A stretch of 32,706 nucleotides of DNA from Alphaproteobacteria bacterium (GCA_947474005.1 CANJHI010000049.1:1-32706); one strand, 5' to 3'. Counted from the stretch's first letter, positions 1 through 7,985 are shown. Program-made: numbers and translations. Notes: a model not told the origin generated them from the sequence alone.

Positions 1-93
1 AACGTCGGGCCGGCCACGCCGCTCAAGCTCGAACGCGGCCAGAACGCGCTGTGGACCAAGGGCGGCCTGATGTACGCCATCCCCTTCCGCTGA
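1..93 (+). CDS. 3' end of an unidentified protein (partial)
   Basis: The first 93 bases read in frame 1 as 30 residues ending in LMYAIPFR and a TGA stop. The reading frame is open from the left edge and codon use is like the neighbouring genes. I do not recognise the family from so short a C-terminus. A hairpin follows the stop at 112-135 and the next gene is convergent, so this is probably the end of a transcription unit. Confidence 0.5.
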   Translation, partial: NVGPATPLKLERGQNALWTKGGLMYAIPFR

Positions 94-111
94 TTCGTCG
101 AACTCCTTGTC

Positions 112-135
112 CCTCTCCCTCGCTAAGGGGAGAGG
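112..135. repeat. CCTCTCCC/GGGAGAGG intergenic hairpin
   Basis: CCTCTCCC (112-119) pairs exactly with GGGAGAGG (128-135) across an 8-base loop, between two convergent genes. There is no run of T, so a classical intrinsic terminator is not shown. A related but imperfect copy (CCTCGCCCC...GGGGGAGAGG) lies at 29121-29143, which suggests a dispersed intergenic repeat that may act in both directions as a transcription end. Confidence 0.5.
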
Positions 136-1758
136 CTAGGTGCTGCGCTCGAACCGCATCCGCTTGATGCGGCCGGTCGAGACCTGCAGGGCCACGATGC
201 GGCCGGTGCGGTCGCGTTCGAGATGGGCGAGCTGGCTCGCCGTGATCCAGCCCGCCGGGCTCACGACTTCGACCGTGTCGGCATCGATGCCGGCGAGCGA
301 CCACGCCGGTCCGCCGGCAATCAACGGACCGCTGACGCCGATGGTGTAATCCGCGCCGCCGCGCCGCACATGCCAGGTGGCGCCCGAATCGGGCGAGACG
401 TAGGTGCCGGCGATGTCGGCCGGGACCGGCTTGCGGCGGCCGGGCTTCTTGAAGATGAGGATACGGCCGGCGCCGAGGTCGACGCGCAGCGTTCCGGCGC
501 GGCCGGGTTTTAACGCGAACTCGAACGAGCCGCGTTCGGCCGCGAACCAGCCGTCCGCCCGGCGCCCGAGCATGAACGGCATGCCGTTCTGCGTCACCAC
601 CGCCTCGCCGTTGCGCCACGCCAGGTCGAACAGCGACGGTTCCTGGGCGTTGAACCAGGCGCCTGCGATCGGCTTGATCTCGGCCGCGGTGATCGCCGCC
701 GCCAGGGGCTTCATCTTCCTGTTGCCTTCCAGCGCCGCCCCCTCCAGTGCCAGGGCCGCGATGGCGCGCGCCTGCCGCCACGGGTCGATGGTGCCGAGGT
801 TGGCGATCACCACGACGGTGAGATCGGCTTCCGGCACGCGCAGGAACTCGGTGCGGAATCCCGGCCACAGCCCGCCATGGCCAATGGTGGCCAGGCCACG
901 CAGCTCGTCGGCCTGCACGCCGCGGCGATACTTGTTGGCATGTCCGCCGGTGAGCGGCGCCACGGCGGCGAGCTGGGCCGGCAGCGTTTTGGGCGCGAGC
1001 GTCGGCTGGTCGAAATGCCTGGACCAGATCAGCAGGTCCTCGACGGTGGAGGTGAGGCCGCCCTCGCCGCCCTGCGGGTAGGCGTGTGCGGCGCGGCGGA
1101 AACCTGATGTGGCGTCGCCGAGATAACCCGACGCGAGGCCCGGGATCACGGTATCGATCTCCGGTGCCAGCATCGTGCCCGTCATGCCGAGCGGCGTAAA
1201 AATGCGCTCGGCGAGGAAGTCGCCGAGCTTCTTCCCGGCCAGCTTCTCGACGATCAGGCCGAGCAGCAGGAAGTTGGTGTTGCTGTAGAGAAAGCGGCTG
1301 CCCGGCGCGAAGTTGAGATGGCGGTTGCGCAGGCAGGCGGCCAGCAGGTCGGCCGGCCGTGCCGGTCTGTCGAGACCGTGGCCGCCCAGCCGCAGCAGTT
1401 CGAGGAAATCGGGCAAACCGCTGCAGTTGCGCATCATCTGGTCGATCGTGACCGGCAGGGGCGCGAGCTCGGGCAGGTATTTGTGCGGCGGGTCGGCGAG
1501 TTTCAACTTGCCCTCGGCCGCCAGCATCAGCGCCGCCGTGACGGTGAACTGCTTGCTGACCGAGGCAATGCGAAAGCGCGTCGCCGGGCCGATGGGAACG
1601 CCGAGCTCGATGCTGGCGAGGCCATAGCCTTTGCACAGTTCGACTGTGCCGCCCTGCATGACGGCCACGGCGGCGCCCGGCGAACCGGCCGCGGTGTAAC
1701 GGGCAAACAGCGCATCGACGCGGCGTTCGAGGGTCAAGGTTCCAATGGATTTCGACAT
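136..1758 (-). CDS. D-aminopeptidase-like serine hydrolase (class C beta-lactamase fold, S12)
   Basis: A 540-residue protein with the three active-site motifs of the penicillin-recognising serine hydrolases: SVSK at residues 66-69 (nucleophile Ser66, Lys69), YSN at 158-160 and HGG at 294-296. Length, motif spacing and two C-terminal beta-rich segments (about 360-440 and 450-540, each opening with an IAG(A/T) motif) resemble Ochrobactrum D-aminopeptidase, which releases N-terminal D-residues. The catalytic domain is about 10-340. I see no signal peptide, so it is probably cytoplasmic. The first ATG is used, although no good ribosome site precedes it. It is divergent from the crotonase gene, with 78 bases between the starts. 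It could instead be a general esterase or beta-lactamase relative; the substrate is inferred from architecture only. Confidence 0.85.
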   Translation of the reverse strand: MSKSIGTLTLERRVDALFARYTAAGSPGAAVAVMQGGTVELCKGYGLASIELGVPIGPATRFRIASVSKQFTVTAALMLAAEGKLKLADPPHKYLPELAPLPVTIDQMMRNCSGLPDFLELLRLGGHGLDRPARPADLLAACLRNRHLNFAPGSRFLYSNTNFLLLGLIVEKLAGKKLGDFLAERIFTPLGMTGTMLAPEIDTVIPGLASGYLGDATSGFRRAAHAYPQGGEGGLTSTVEDLLIWSRHFDQPTLAPKTLPAQLAAVAPLTGGHANKYRRGVQADELRGLATIGHGGLWPGFRTEFLRVPEADLTVVVIANLGTIDPWRQARAIAALALEGAALEGNRKMKPLAAAITAAEIKPIAGAWFNAQEPSLFDLAWRNGEAVVTQNGMPFMLGRRADGWFAAERGSFEFALKPGRAGTLRVDLGAGRILIFKKPGRRKPVPADIAGTYVSPDSGATWHVRRGGADYTIGVSGPLIAGGPAWSLAGIDADTVEVVSPAGWITASQLAHLERDRTGRIVALQVSTGRIKRMRFERST

Positions 1759-1836
1759 GAGACGCAGTCAAGCGAAGCGGCTCGCCCTTGTAAAGCCGAG
1801 CCGCTACCTTCCGGCGAACACAGGAGGAACGCGCCC

Positions 1837-2646
1837 ATGCAGCGCCAGTTCGTGAAGATCGAGAAGGGCCTGGGGCCGCAAGGCCGCATCGCCGTTGTAC
1901 GCTTCGATCGTGGCGACAACATCAATGCGCTCAGCCAGCAGGCGATGCGCGAGTTGCGTGACGTGCCGCGCGATTTTGAGGACGATCTGGAAACTTCCGT
2001 GGTGATCCTGGCCGGTTCGGCCAAGGTGTTCTGTGCCGGCTTCGATCTGAAGGATCCGGAAGGCCGCGCGCGCGATGAGCTGTCGGTTGGCGAGCGCCGC
2101 CATCGTGCGCGGCTCGGCCCCAAGATGTGCAAGGCCTGGCAGGATATGGACCAGGTCACGATCGCCGCCATCGAGGGCCATTGCATCGGCGGTGGCGCGG
2201 CGCTGGTCGTGGCGCTCGATTTCCGCACCTGCGGCCGCTCGGCGCACTTCCGCATTCCCGAGATCGAGCTCGGCATGAACATGAGCTGGGGTTCCATCCC
2301 GCGCATGCTGGCGCTGATGGGGCCGGCGCGGACCAAGCAGGCGGTGATCCTTGCGTCCGACCGCATCGGCTCTGCCGACGCGCTGGACTGGGGATTGGTC
2401 GAGCAGGTGGTCGACGACGGCCAGGCGCTGGCAGCCTCGATGGAATTCGCCGAACGCATCGCGCGCCAGCCGCCGATTCCGGTGCGCATGACCAAGAACA
2501 CCGTCAATCGCCTGGCGCACGCGCTGGACGATCTCGGCGCCCACATGGACGCCGACCAGAACGTGCTGACCGGATTGACCGAGGATTATAAGGAGGGAAC
2601 GTCGGCGTTCCGCGAAAAGCGCAAGCCGGCCTTCAAGGGCCGGTAG
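1837..2646 (+). CDS. Enoyl-CoA hydratase/isomerase family protein (crotonase)
   Basis: A 269-residue crotonase-fold protein. The start at 1837 is set by an AGGAGGA ribosome site at 1822-1828. The two oxyanion-hole segments are present: CAGFDL (residues 66-71) and GHCIGGG (114-120). Aligned to rat mitochondrial enoyl-CoA hydratase, the catalytic Glu164 is kept as Glu142 (PEIELG), but the position of Glu144 is Ala122. The 20-residue spacing between these positions is the same in both. Family knowledge says both glutamates are needed for efficient hydration, so this member may be an isomerase, a hydrolase or a weak hydratase. It would act on acyl-CoA thioesters in the cytoplasm. The flanking PHA genes suggest fatty acid or PHA precursor metabolism, but that is inference. 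Confidence 0.88.
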   Translation: MQRQFVKIEKGLGPQGRIAVVRFDRGDNINALSQQAMRELRDVPRDFEDDLETSVVILAGSAKVFCAGFDLKDPEGRARDELSVGERRHRARLGPKMCKAWQDMDQVTIAAIEGHCIGGGAALVVALDFRTCGRSAHFRIPEIELGMNMSWGSIPRMLALMGPARTKQAVILASDRIGSADALDWGLVEQVVDDGQALAASMEFAERIARQPPIPVRMTKNTVNRLAHALDDLGAHMDADQNVLTGLTEDYKEGTSAFREKRKPAFKGR

Positions 2647-2653
2647 CTGATCG

Positions 2654-2842
2654 TTAGAGCTTCCGCCCCGGCAGCCGGTCGATGACGACCTGGCGCTCTG
2701 TATCGTCGAGCATCGCCCAGCGGCCGATCTCCTCGATGGTGCGCTTGCAGCCGATGCAGAAGCCGCTCGGCTGGTCGAGCTTGCAGATCCCGATGCACGG
2801 GGACGTCACGCGCCGCAGCATCGACATGGAAGGATCGGCCAC
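2654..2842 (-). CDS. DUF1289 four-cysteine small protein
   Basis: A 62-residue protein of the DUF1289 family: SPCIGIC near residues 14-20, then GFCIGC (28-33). The cysteines 16, 20, 29 and 32 form a compact probable metal site, followed by the usual helix with ERQVVIDRL. The GTG start at 2842 lies 7 bases after the phaR stop, with purine-rich AAGAAG upstream, so it is likely translated with phaR. The biochemical role of the family is not established. Internal ATG codons (residues 6 and 8) are possible alternative starts. Confidence 0.82.
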   Translation of the reverse strand: MADPSMSMLRRVTSPCIGICKLDQPSGFCIGCKRTIEEIGRWAMLDDTERQVVIDRLPGRKL

Positions 2843-2849
2843 GGAGGTA

Positions 2850-3512
2850 TCAGGGCTTCTTGCTGAGCAGCGCGAGCTGGTTCTGCAGCTCGTCGAGCTT
2901 GCGCTTGAGATCGTCGATCACGACCTCTTCCTTCGGCGCCGCGGCGGGAGCAGCGCTGGGCGCTTCCGGCTTGGGCGCGTCCTGCCCATTGGTCATCGGC
3001 TGCGCCTGGCCCGGCTGTCCCGATCCGGGCTGGCCGGGGTGGAACGGATTGAACACCCGCATGGCCTTCTCGAACATCGCCATGTTCTGTTTGCCCATGG
3101 TCTCGAACTGCTGGAACGGGTTGAAGCCGAAGGCGTTCTGCATATAGCTGCGCATCTGCTCCTGATTGCGCGCGAATTGCGACATCGACATCTCGAGATA
3201 CTGCGGCACCACGCCCTGCAGGCTGTCGCCATAGAAGGAGATGAGCTGGCGCAGGAACGGGATCGGCAGCAGCGTCTGTCCGCCCTTGCTCTCTTCCTCG
3301 AAGATGATCTGGGTCAGGACCGAGCGCGTGATCTCGTCGCCGGTCTTGGCGTCGTAGACGACGAAGTCGGTCTTGTCCTTCACCATCTGGGAAAGATGTT
3401 CGAGCGTGACGTAGGCGGAGGTTGCCGTGTTGTAGAGTCGCCGGTTGGCGTATTTCTTGATGACGACGGGAGCGGGCTTCGGTCCGCCCTCGGGTACTGC
3501 CTGCTCGGCCAT
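2850..3512 (-). CDS. phaR: Polyhydroxyalkanoate synthesis repressor PhaR
   Basis: A 220-residue protein. The N-terminal domain (about 16-75) contains the hallmark [11 protein letters not shown] and [14 protein letters not shown] segments of the PHA accumulation regulator DNA-binding domain. It is followed by the granule/PHB-binding region with [13 protein letters not shown] and QYLEMSM, a Pro/Gly/Ala-rich linker (158-195) and a C-terminal coiled coil (196-218). In studied relatives PhaR represses phasin and its own gene and is released by binding PHA. The open frame extends to 3617, but ATG 3512 follows GAGGAG at the right spacing and matches the usual family start. It is divergent from the small coiled-coil/PHA synthase pair, so the 154-base gap is the likely operator region. 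Confidence 0.93.
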   Translation of the reverse strand: MAEQAVPEGGPKPAPVVIKKYANRRLYNTATSAYVTLEHLSQMVKDKTDFVVYDAKTGDEITRSVLTQIIFEEESKGGQTLLPIPFLRQLISFYGDSLQGVVPQYLEMSMSQFARNQEQMRSYMQNAFGFNPFQQFETMGKQNMAMFEKAMRVFNPFHPGQPGSGQPGQAQPMTNGQDAPKPEAPSAAPAAAPKEEVVIDDLKRKLDELQNQLALLSKKP

Positions 3513-3654
3513 TACGCGTCGCTCCTCTGGCTCCCGCACGGTAAACGCTCGTTCACGGCGGGTCCGCCACATTAGCGCCGATACCGCAGTGCGACAAGAA
3601 GGGCTTAGCGCCTGCAATACCGCGTTCCGTCACGATGGGATGGCAGCGATAGGC

Positions 3655-3660
3655 TATAGT
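3655..3660 (+). promoter_or_regulatory. Possible -10 element of a leaderless promoter
   Basis: TATAGT lies just 6 bases before the ATG at 3667. If used, transcription would begin at or next to the start codon, giving a leaderless mRNA. This fits the lack of any Shine-Dalgarno sequence upstream of that ATG. No convincing -35 hexamer is visible, so this is tentative. Confidence 0.35.
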
Positions 3661-3666
3661 GAACGC

Positions 3667-4005
3667 ATGGCCTCTGAAAACGACGAACAGCCGGCCGACT
3701 TCGACAGGCTGGCCCGGCGCTACCTCGACCTTTGGCAAGGCCAGCTGGCCGGCCTCGCCGCCGACCAGGCTTTGACCGAGCAGATCGCTCGCCTGTTCGC
3801 GGTCGCGAACGCCCAGGTTGCGTCGGCGATGCAGGCCGTCCAAGGAGCTCCTCATGCCGCCAAATCCCCTTCTTCCGAGGCTGGGACCGCGCCCGCTGCC
3901 GCTGCACCTGGGCACGGCGCTGATGACGTGGGCGAGCTCCGAAAGCGCGTGGAAACACTGGAAGCCCGGATCGCCGAGCTCGAAGCCAAACTCTCCCGTT
4001 CCTGA
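3667..4005 (+). CDS. Small coiled-coil protein, possible PhaE-like PHA synthase partner
   Basis: A 112-residue protein. The N-terminal half is helical (FDRLARRYLDLWQGQLAGLA), followed by an Ala/Pro-rich linker (about 62-84) and a C-terminal heptad-like segment (RKRVETLEARIAELEAKL). Class III PHA synthases need a partner, PhaE, that ends in a similar coiled coil, but PhaE is about three times longer. The role here is therefore inferred from position and shape: the gene is divergent from phaR and overlaps the PHA synthase gene by 152 bases in another frame. No ribosome site precedes the ATG; a TATAGT box abuts it. It could also be a phasin-like granule protein. Confidence 0.65.
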   Translation: MASENDEQPADFDRLARRYLDLWQGQLAGLAADQALTEQIARLFAVANAQVASAMQAVQGAPHAAKSPSSEAGTAPAAAAPGHGADDVGELRKRVETLEARIAELEAKLSRS

Positions 4006-5140
4006 GGCGATCGCCGAACTCCTGCCCGAAATTGCGGCCCTCGAGGCGCGGGATGGCGCCGGCCGGTTCGAAGAGGCGCTTCGGCGCGAGATCGCGCGGC
4101 GCATGCATCGGCTGGCCGACGGCGTGCTCGCCTATCGCCAGCACACGGTCCATCGCACGCTGGAAAATCCGCCGGCGGTGTGGAGCGAGGGCAACACCCG
4201 CCTGCTCGACTATGGCGCCACCCATCCAGCCGCCCGCATCAGGCGCGCGCGCGCCGTGCTGGTCGTGCCGTCGCTGATCAATCGGTGGGAAGTGCTCGAC
4301 CTCACCGCCGAGAAGAGCCTGCTGCGCGCCATGGCCGCCGCGGGATTGCGGCCCTATCTCGTCGACTGGGGGACACCGAACGACGAAGAGCGGAAGTTCG
4401 ACACCACGGCCTATGTCGCCCGCCTAGAGCGCGCGCTCGCCTTCCTCGCCAAACGTGCCCGCCGCGCGCCGGCAGTGATGGGCTATTGCATGGGCGGCAC
4501 GCTCACCGTGGCGTTGGCGGCGCGCCAGCCGCGGCGCGTGGCCGGCCTGGCACTTCTGGCAGCACCCTGGGACTTCCACGCCGATCGCACCGGCCACGCT
4601 TTTCTGGTGTCGACCGGCCCGTTACTGGCGCAGGTCGCCGACCGGGTGGGCGAATTGCCGGTCGATATCCTGCAGACGCTGTTCTGGTCGCTCGATCCTT
4701 GGCTCGCGATGAAGAAGTTCGGCCGTTTCCTCGGCATGGATCAGGCGGGCGCCGGCGCCCGCGAGTTCGTGCTGCTCGAGGATTGGCTGAACGACGGCGC
4801 GCCGCTGGCCGGTCCGGTCGCGCGCGAATGCCTGGTCGGCTGGTATGGCGACAATATCCCCGGCAGCGGCAAATGGGTCGTGGGCGGCCGCCGCATCGTG
4901 CCGTCCAAAATCAAGGTGCCGTCGCTGGTCATGATCCCGTCGGGCGACCGCATCGTGCCGCCACTGTCGGCCGCCGCCCTCGCCGATCCCGCGCGTGGCC
5001 TGAAGCGGGTCACGCGACGGGACGTGCCGCTCGGCCACATCGGCATGGTGGTGAGCAGCCGCGCGCGCGATCTCTGCTGGACGCCGCTGATCGACTGGTT
5101 GCGCGACATACCGCCCAAGATTCCAGTCAAGCGACCTTGA
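3854..5140 (+). CDS. phaC: Class III-like polyhydroxyalkanoate synthase (PhaC-type alpha/beta hydrolase)
   Basis: A 428-residue alpha/beta-hydrolase. It carries the PHA synthase form of the lipase box, GYCMGG, with Cys212 as nucleophile in place of serine. Asp365 (PSGDRIVPP) and His395 (PLGHIGM) complete the triad. VVPSLINRWEVLDL and YLVDWGTP (136-174) match the class III PhaC core. It polymerises 3-hydroxyacyl-CoA into PHA. ATG 3854 is preferred because AAGGAG (3842-3847) precedes it and the encoded N-terminus (GPRPLPLHLGTALMTWASS) looks like a genuine family segment. This makes it overlap the upstream coiled-coil gene by 152 bases. A start at 4103 would avoid the overlap and leave 345 residues, near the usual PhaC length of about 355, but has no comparable ribosome site. 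Confidence 0.85.
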   Translation: MPPNPLLPRLGPRPLPLHLGTALMTWASSESAWKHWKPGSPSSKPNSPVPEAIAELLPEIAALEARDGAGRFEEALRREIARRMHRLADGVLAYRQHTVHRTLENPPAVWSEGNTRLLDYGATHPAARIRRARAVLVVPSLINRWEVLDLTAEKSLLRAMAAAGLRPYLVDWGTPNDEERKFDTTAYVARLERALAFLAKRARRAPAVMGYCMGGTLTVALAARQPRRVAGLALLAAPWDFHADRTGHAFLVSTGPLLAQVADRVGELPVDILQTLFWSLDPWLAMKKFGRFLGMDQAGAGAREFVLLEDWLNDGAPLAGPVARECLVGWYGDNIPGSGKWVVGGRRIVPSKIKVPSLVMIPSGDRIVPPLSAAALADPARGLKRVTRRDVPLGHIGMVVSSRARDLCWTPLIDWLRDIPPKIPVKRP

Positions 5141-5973
5141 TGGCAGCCCGGGAACGATCTTTCGATTGGCGCTTGCCGGTGATCTGGGCCGTGCTGATGG
5201 TCGTGTCGGTGATCACGCGTTCCTACGTCGATGTCATCGACGAGGCGCGTCGTGGCCACAGCATCGGGCTGGCGCAGACGCTGGTCTTCGAGATCACGAG
5301 CCATCTCGTGGTCGTGGCCCTTCTGCCGGCCCTCTATTGGCTGCACCGCCGCTGGCCGCTCGGCGGCGGGCTGCGCAACCTTGTCATTCATGCGGCGGCT
5401 GTCGTGCCCTTCAGCATTGCGCACACGGCCGGCATGGGCGCTCTGCGCCTGCTCTGGTTCAACGCCATCGTCGGGGTGCCGTATTCCTTCCCTCTCACGC
5501 TCGACCGGCTGGGCTACGAGTTCGCCAAGGATGTCGTTTCGTACCTGATGTTGACCACCGGCGTTATCGCCCTTCGCTATCTCCTGCAGCGTACGCCAGT
5601 GGCAGCGCCGGTCATCGCGCCGGTGGGCGAAGTCTTGCCCGAGCGCTTCACGGTTCGAAAACGCGGCGGCAAGGAAGTCGTCGTCGACGTGGCCGATATC
5701 GACTGGGTCGAGGCGGCCGGCAACTATGCCATCCTCCACGTCGGCGGCGACACGTTCGAGATTCGCTCGTCACTGACCAAGCTCGAAAGCGAGCTCGATC
5801 CGAAGCGGTTCGTGCGCGTCCATAAATCCCATGTGGTCAACATCGCCCGTGTCGCGGAAGTGACGCCGTGGGTCAGTGGCGACTGGCGCATCCGCCTGCA
5901 GGACGGTGCGGAAGTGAACCTCAGTCGCCGCTATCGCCAACGCTTCGAGGCACTGGCCCCAGTCCGTAGCTGA
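5140..5973 (+). CDS. Membrane-anchored LytTR DNA-binding regulator
   Basis: A 277-residue protein. Four hydrophobic segments (about 13-30, 46-68, 80-106 and 124-149) precede a cytoplasmic LytTR DNA-binding domain (about 168-272), with the typical VDVADIDWVEAAGNYAILH and RFVRVHKSHVVN strands. There is no receiver domain and no histidine kinase gene nearby, so it appears to be a one-component regulator that senses through its membrane part. Its ATG overlaps the PHA synthase stop (TGATG), implying translational coupling. Direct repeats with a 21-base period lie at the end of this gene (5974-6027) and before the acyltransferase gene (8034-8066). These are the likely operators, and the two downstream genes the likely targets. 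The signal sensed is unknown. Confidence 0.87.
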   Translation: MAARERSFDWRLPVIWAVLMVVSVITRSYVDVIDEARRGHSIGLAQTLVFEITSHLVVVALLPALYWLHRRWPLGGGLRNLVIHAAAVVPFSIAHTAGMGALRLLWFNAIVGVPYSFPLTLDRLGYEFAKDVVSYLMLTTGVIALRYLLQRTPVAAPVIAPVGEVLPERFTVRKRGGKEVVVDVADIDWVEAAGNYAILHVGGDTFEIRSSLTKLESELDPKRFVRVHKSHVVNIARVAEVTPWVSGDWRIRLQDGAEVNLSRRYRQRFEALAPVRS

Positions 5974-6046
5974 CCGTTCGTCTCGCGGCTGTCGCCGGTC
6001 GTCCCACGACACTCGCCGGTCGTCACAATTCGCAGCCCGATCAAGG
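5974..6046 (+). promoter_or_regulatory. Predicted LytTR operator A (three 21-base-period repeats plus GATCAAGG box)
   Basis: Three direct repeats start at 5974 (CCGTTCGTCT), 5995 (CCGGTCGTCCCA) and 6016 (CCGGTCGTCACA), spaced exactly 21 bases apart, two turns of the helix. After the last repeat, 12 bases lead to GATCAAGG (6039-6046). The same arrangement occurs at 8034-8085. LytTR proteins such as AgrA bind pairs of 9-base direct repeats separated by about 12 bases, the same 21-base period. The first repeat begins right after the stop codon of the LytTR gene. The -10 region is not certain; GATAGA at about 6055-6060 aligns with a similar sequence in site B. Confidence 0.7.
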
Positions 6047-6097
6047 GGTTGGGGGATAGAAGCGGGCCGTTCGATGACGCCCGCCCAGGAGGACCCC

Positions 6098-7888
6098 ATG
6101 AACCGACGCGACCTGTTGAAGCTGACCGGAGGCCTGCCATTCATGTCGACTGCTTGTGCCCAAGGCGCCAAGCCGGCCTTCCAGCGCAGCCGGCCGGGCG
6201 ATCCCGCCTGGCCGTCGGACGCGAACTGGCAGGCGCTCGAGGCCGAGGTCGGCGGACGGCTGGTCCGGGTGACCTCGCCCCTTGAAGCCTGTGCCGCCGC
6301 GCCAAGTGGTGCCGCCTGCGACGCCGTCTTCAAGGGCCTGAAGAATCCCTACTACATCCGCGACAACGTTGCGTTGACCCAGACCAGCGGCTGGGCCGGC
6401 GCCTGGGTGTCGGCGCCGAGCGTCTGGGCGGTTTCGGCAAACAGCGCGGCCGATGTCGCCGCCGCGGTCAGCTTTGCCCGCGCGCACAAACTGCGTCTGG
6501 TCGTGAAGGGTGGCGGTCACAGCTATCAGGGCACCTCGAATGCGCCCGATTCCCTCCTCGTCTGGACGCGGTCGATGGACGGCATCGTCCTGCACGACTC
6601 CTTCGTCGGCCAGGGCTGTTCGACAACGCCGCAGAAGGCCATGTCGATCGGCGCGGGCGCGATCTGGCGCGACGCCTATGCAGCGGCGGCCAAGGTCGGG
6701 CGCTACGTGCAGGGCGGCGGATGCCTCACCGTCGGGGTCGCGGGCCTCATCCAGAGCGGCGGCTTCGGCAGCCTGTCCAAACGCTTCGGCTTGGCTGCGG
6801 CGGGGCTGATCGAGGCGGAGGTCGTGACGGCCGACGGCAAGGTGCTGATCGCCAACGCCTGCACCAACCCGGACCTTTTCTGGGGGCTGAAAGGCGGCGG
6901 CGGCGGAAGCCTCGGCGTCGTGACGCGCCTCACGCTCCGCACGCACGAGCTGCCGGATACCTTGGGGGCCGCCTTCATCGTCGTAAAGGCTACGTCCGAC
7001 CAGGCTTTCCGGCGCCTGATCGAGCGCTTCATCGCCTTCTACCGCGAGAGCCTGTTCAATCCGACGTGGGGCGAACAGGTGAAATTCCATTCCAACAACA
7101 CGCTCGAGATCGCGATGTTTTTCCAGGGCGTGGATCAGAAAGCGGCGGCGGCGGCCTGGAAGCCGTTCCTCGATGGGGTGGCGGCGACACCCGCCGACTT
7201 CACCAACGTGATCCCGCCCACGATCGTGGCCGGGCCCGCTCGCTTTTTCTGGGATCCGGTCTTCATGAAGAAGAACGCCCCCGATGTGATCATGTCGGAC
7301 GATCGTCCGGATGCACCCGTCGAGAACATCTTCTGGAGCGGCAATCTCAATGAAGCCGGCTGGGTGCTGCACGCCTACGAATCGACCTGGATGCCAGCGT
7401 CGCTGCTCCAGCCCGAGCGGCAGGGCGAACTCGTGGACGCGCTGTTCGCAGGCTCGCGCCTCTGGACGCAGTCGCTGCATTTCAACAAGGGCCTGGCCGG
7501 CGCGCCGGCGGAGGAGATCGCCGCCGCCCGCGACACGGCGACCAATCCCGCGGTGACGGAAGCTTTCGCGCTGGCCATCATCGCCTCCTCGGGTCCGCCG
7601 GCCTTTCCCGGCATCGCCGGCCACGAGCCGGATGTCGCCAAGGCGCGCGCCAGTGCCGCGAAGATCCGTGCCTCCATGGCCGAGCTGCGCAAGCTCGTGC
7701 CCGAACCGGGTGCCTACGTCTCGGAGTCGAACTACTACGAGGAGAACTGGCAGCGCGCCTTCTGGGGCGCCAACTACCCGCGGCTGCGCGCAGTGAAGGA
7801 CAAGTACGATCCCGATGGACTCTTCTTCGTGCACCATGGCGTGGGCAGCGAGGATTGGAGCCCCGACGGCTTTGCGCGGCTCACGTAG
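6098..7888 (+). CDS. Tat-exported BBE-type FAD-linked oxidase with bicovalent flavin motif
   Basis: A 596-residue member of the berberine bridge enzyme-like PCMH-type FAD oxidases. The start is fixed by AGGAGGA at 6087-6093. The N-terminus has a twin-arginine motif (NRRDLLKL) and a short hydrophobic stretch ending near STACAQGA, so export by Tat is likely; a lipoprotein Cys20 is possible but the lipobox is poor. The FAD domain (about 100-290) has GGGHSYQG with His141 and GGGCLTVG with Cys209, the two residues that bind FAD covalently in bicovalent members. The C-terminal BBE segment ends with YPRLRAVKDKYDPDGLFFVHHG. Such enzymes oxidise sugars, alcohols or alkaloids; the substrate here is unknown. 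It lies just downstream of predicted LytTR operator A. Confidence 0.88.
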   Translation: MNRRDLLKLTGGLPFMSTACAQGAKPAFQRSRPGDPAWPSDANWQALEAEVGGRLVRVTSPLEACAAAPSGAACDAVFKGLKNPYYIRDNVALTQTSGWAGAWVSAPSVWAVSANSAADVAAAVSFARAHKLRLVVKGGGHSYQGTSNAPDSLLVWTRSMDGIVLHDSFVGQGCSTTPQKAMSIGAGAIWRDAYAAAAKVGRYVQGGGCLTVGVAGLIQSGGFGSLSKRFGLAAAGLIEAEVVTADGKVLIANACTNPDLFWGLKGGGGGSLGVVTRLTLRTHELPDTLGAAFIVVKATSDQAFRRLIERFIAFYRESLFNPTWGEQVKFHSNNTLEIAMFFQGVDQKAAAAAWKPFLDGVAATPADFTNVIPPTIVAGPARFFWDPVFMKKNAPDVIMSDDRPDAPVENIFWSGNLNEAGWVLHAYESTWMPASLLQPERQGELVDALFAGSRLWTQSLHFNKGLAGAPAEEIAAARDTATNPAVTEAFALAIIASSGPPAFPGIAGHEPDVAKARASAAKIRASMAELRKLVPEPGAYVSESNYYEENWQRAFWGANYPRLRAVKDKYDPDGLFFVHHGVGSEDWSPDGFARLT

Positions 7889-7930
7889 TGTGACTCATCG
7901 CTGGGGACGCGCGACTCCAGTCGCACTCTT

Positions 7931-7985
7931 CTCATGCTCTTCCGGCCCGCTCATGATCATGATGCGGGCCGGAGGCCCGCGGTCC
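7931..7985. repeat. Dispersed palindromic intergenic element, copy 1
   Basis: TCCGGCCCGC (7941-7950) pairs with GCGGGCCGGA (7964-7973). An alternative hairpin pairs GCGGGCC (7964-7970) with GGCCCGC (7974-7980), so the two stems are mutually exclusive. The core CCCGCTCATGATCA and the right part ending GGAGGCCCGCGGTCC are shared with the larger palindrome at 17980-18053. This copy seems to lack about 16 bases of the left arm. It sits in the 240-base gap between the oxidase and operator B. Confidence 0.7.

Noticed and set aside
6041-7837. 598-codon minus-strand frame opposite the BBE oxidase
   Set aside because: No recognisable domain; the plus-strand gene has a strong ribosome site, a Tat motif and both FAD ligands.
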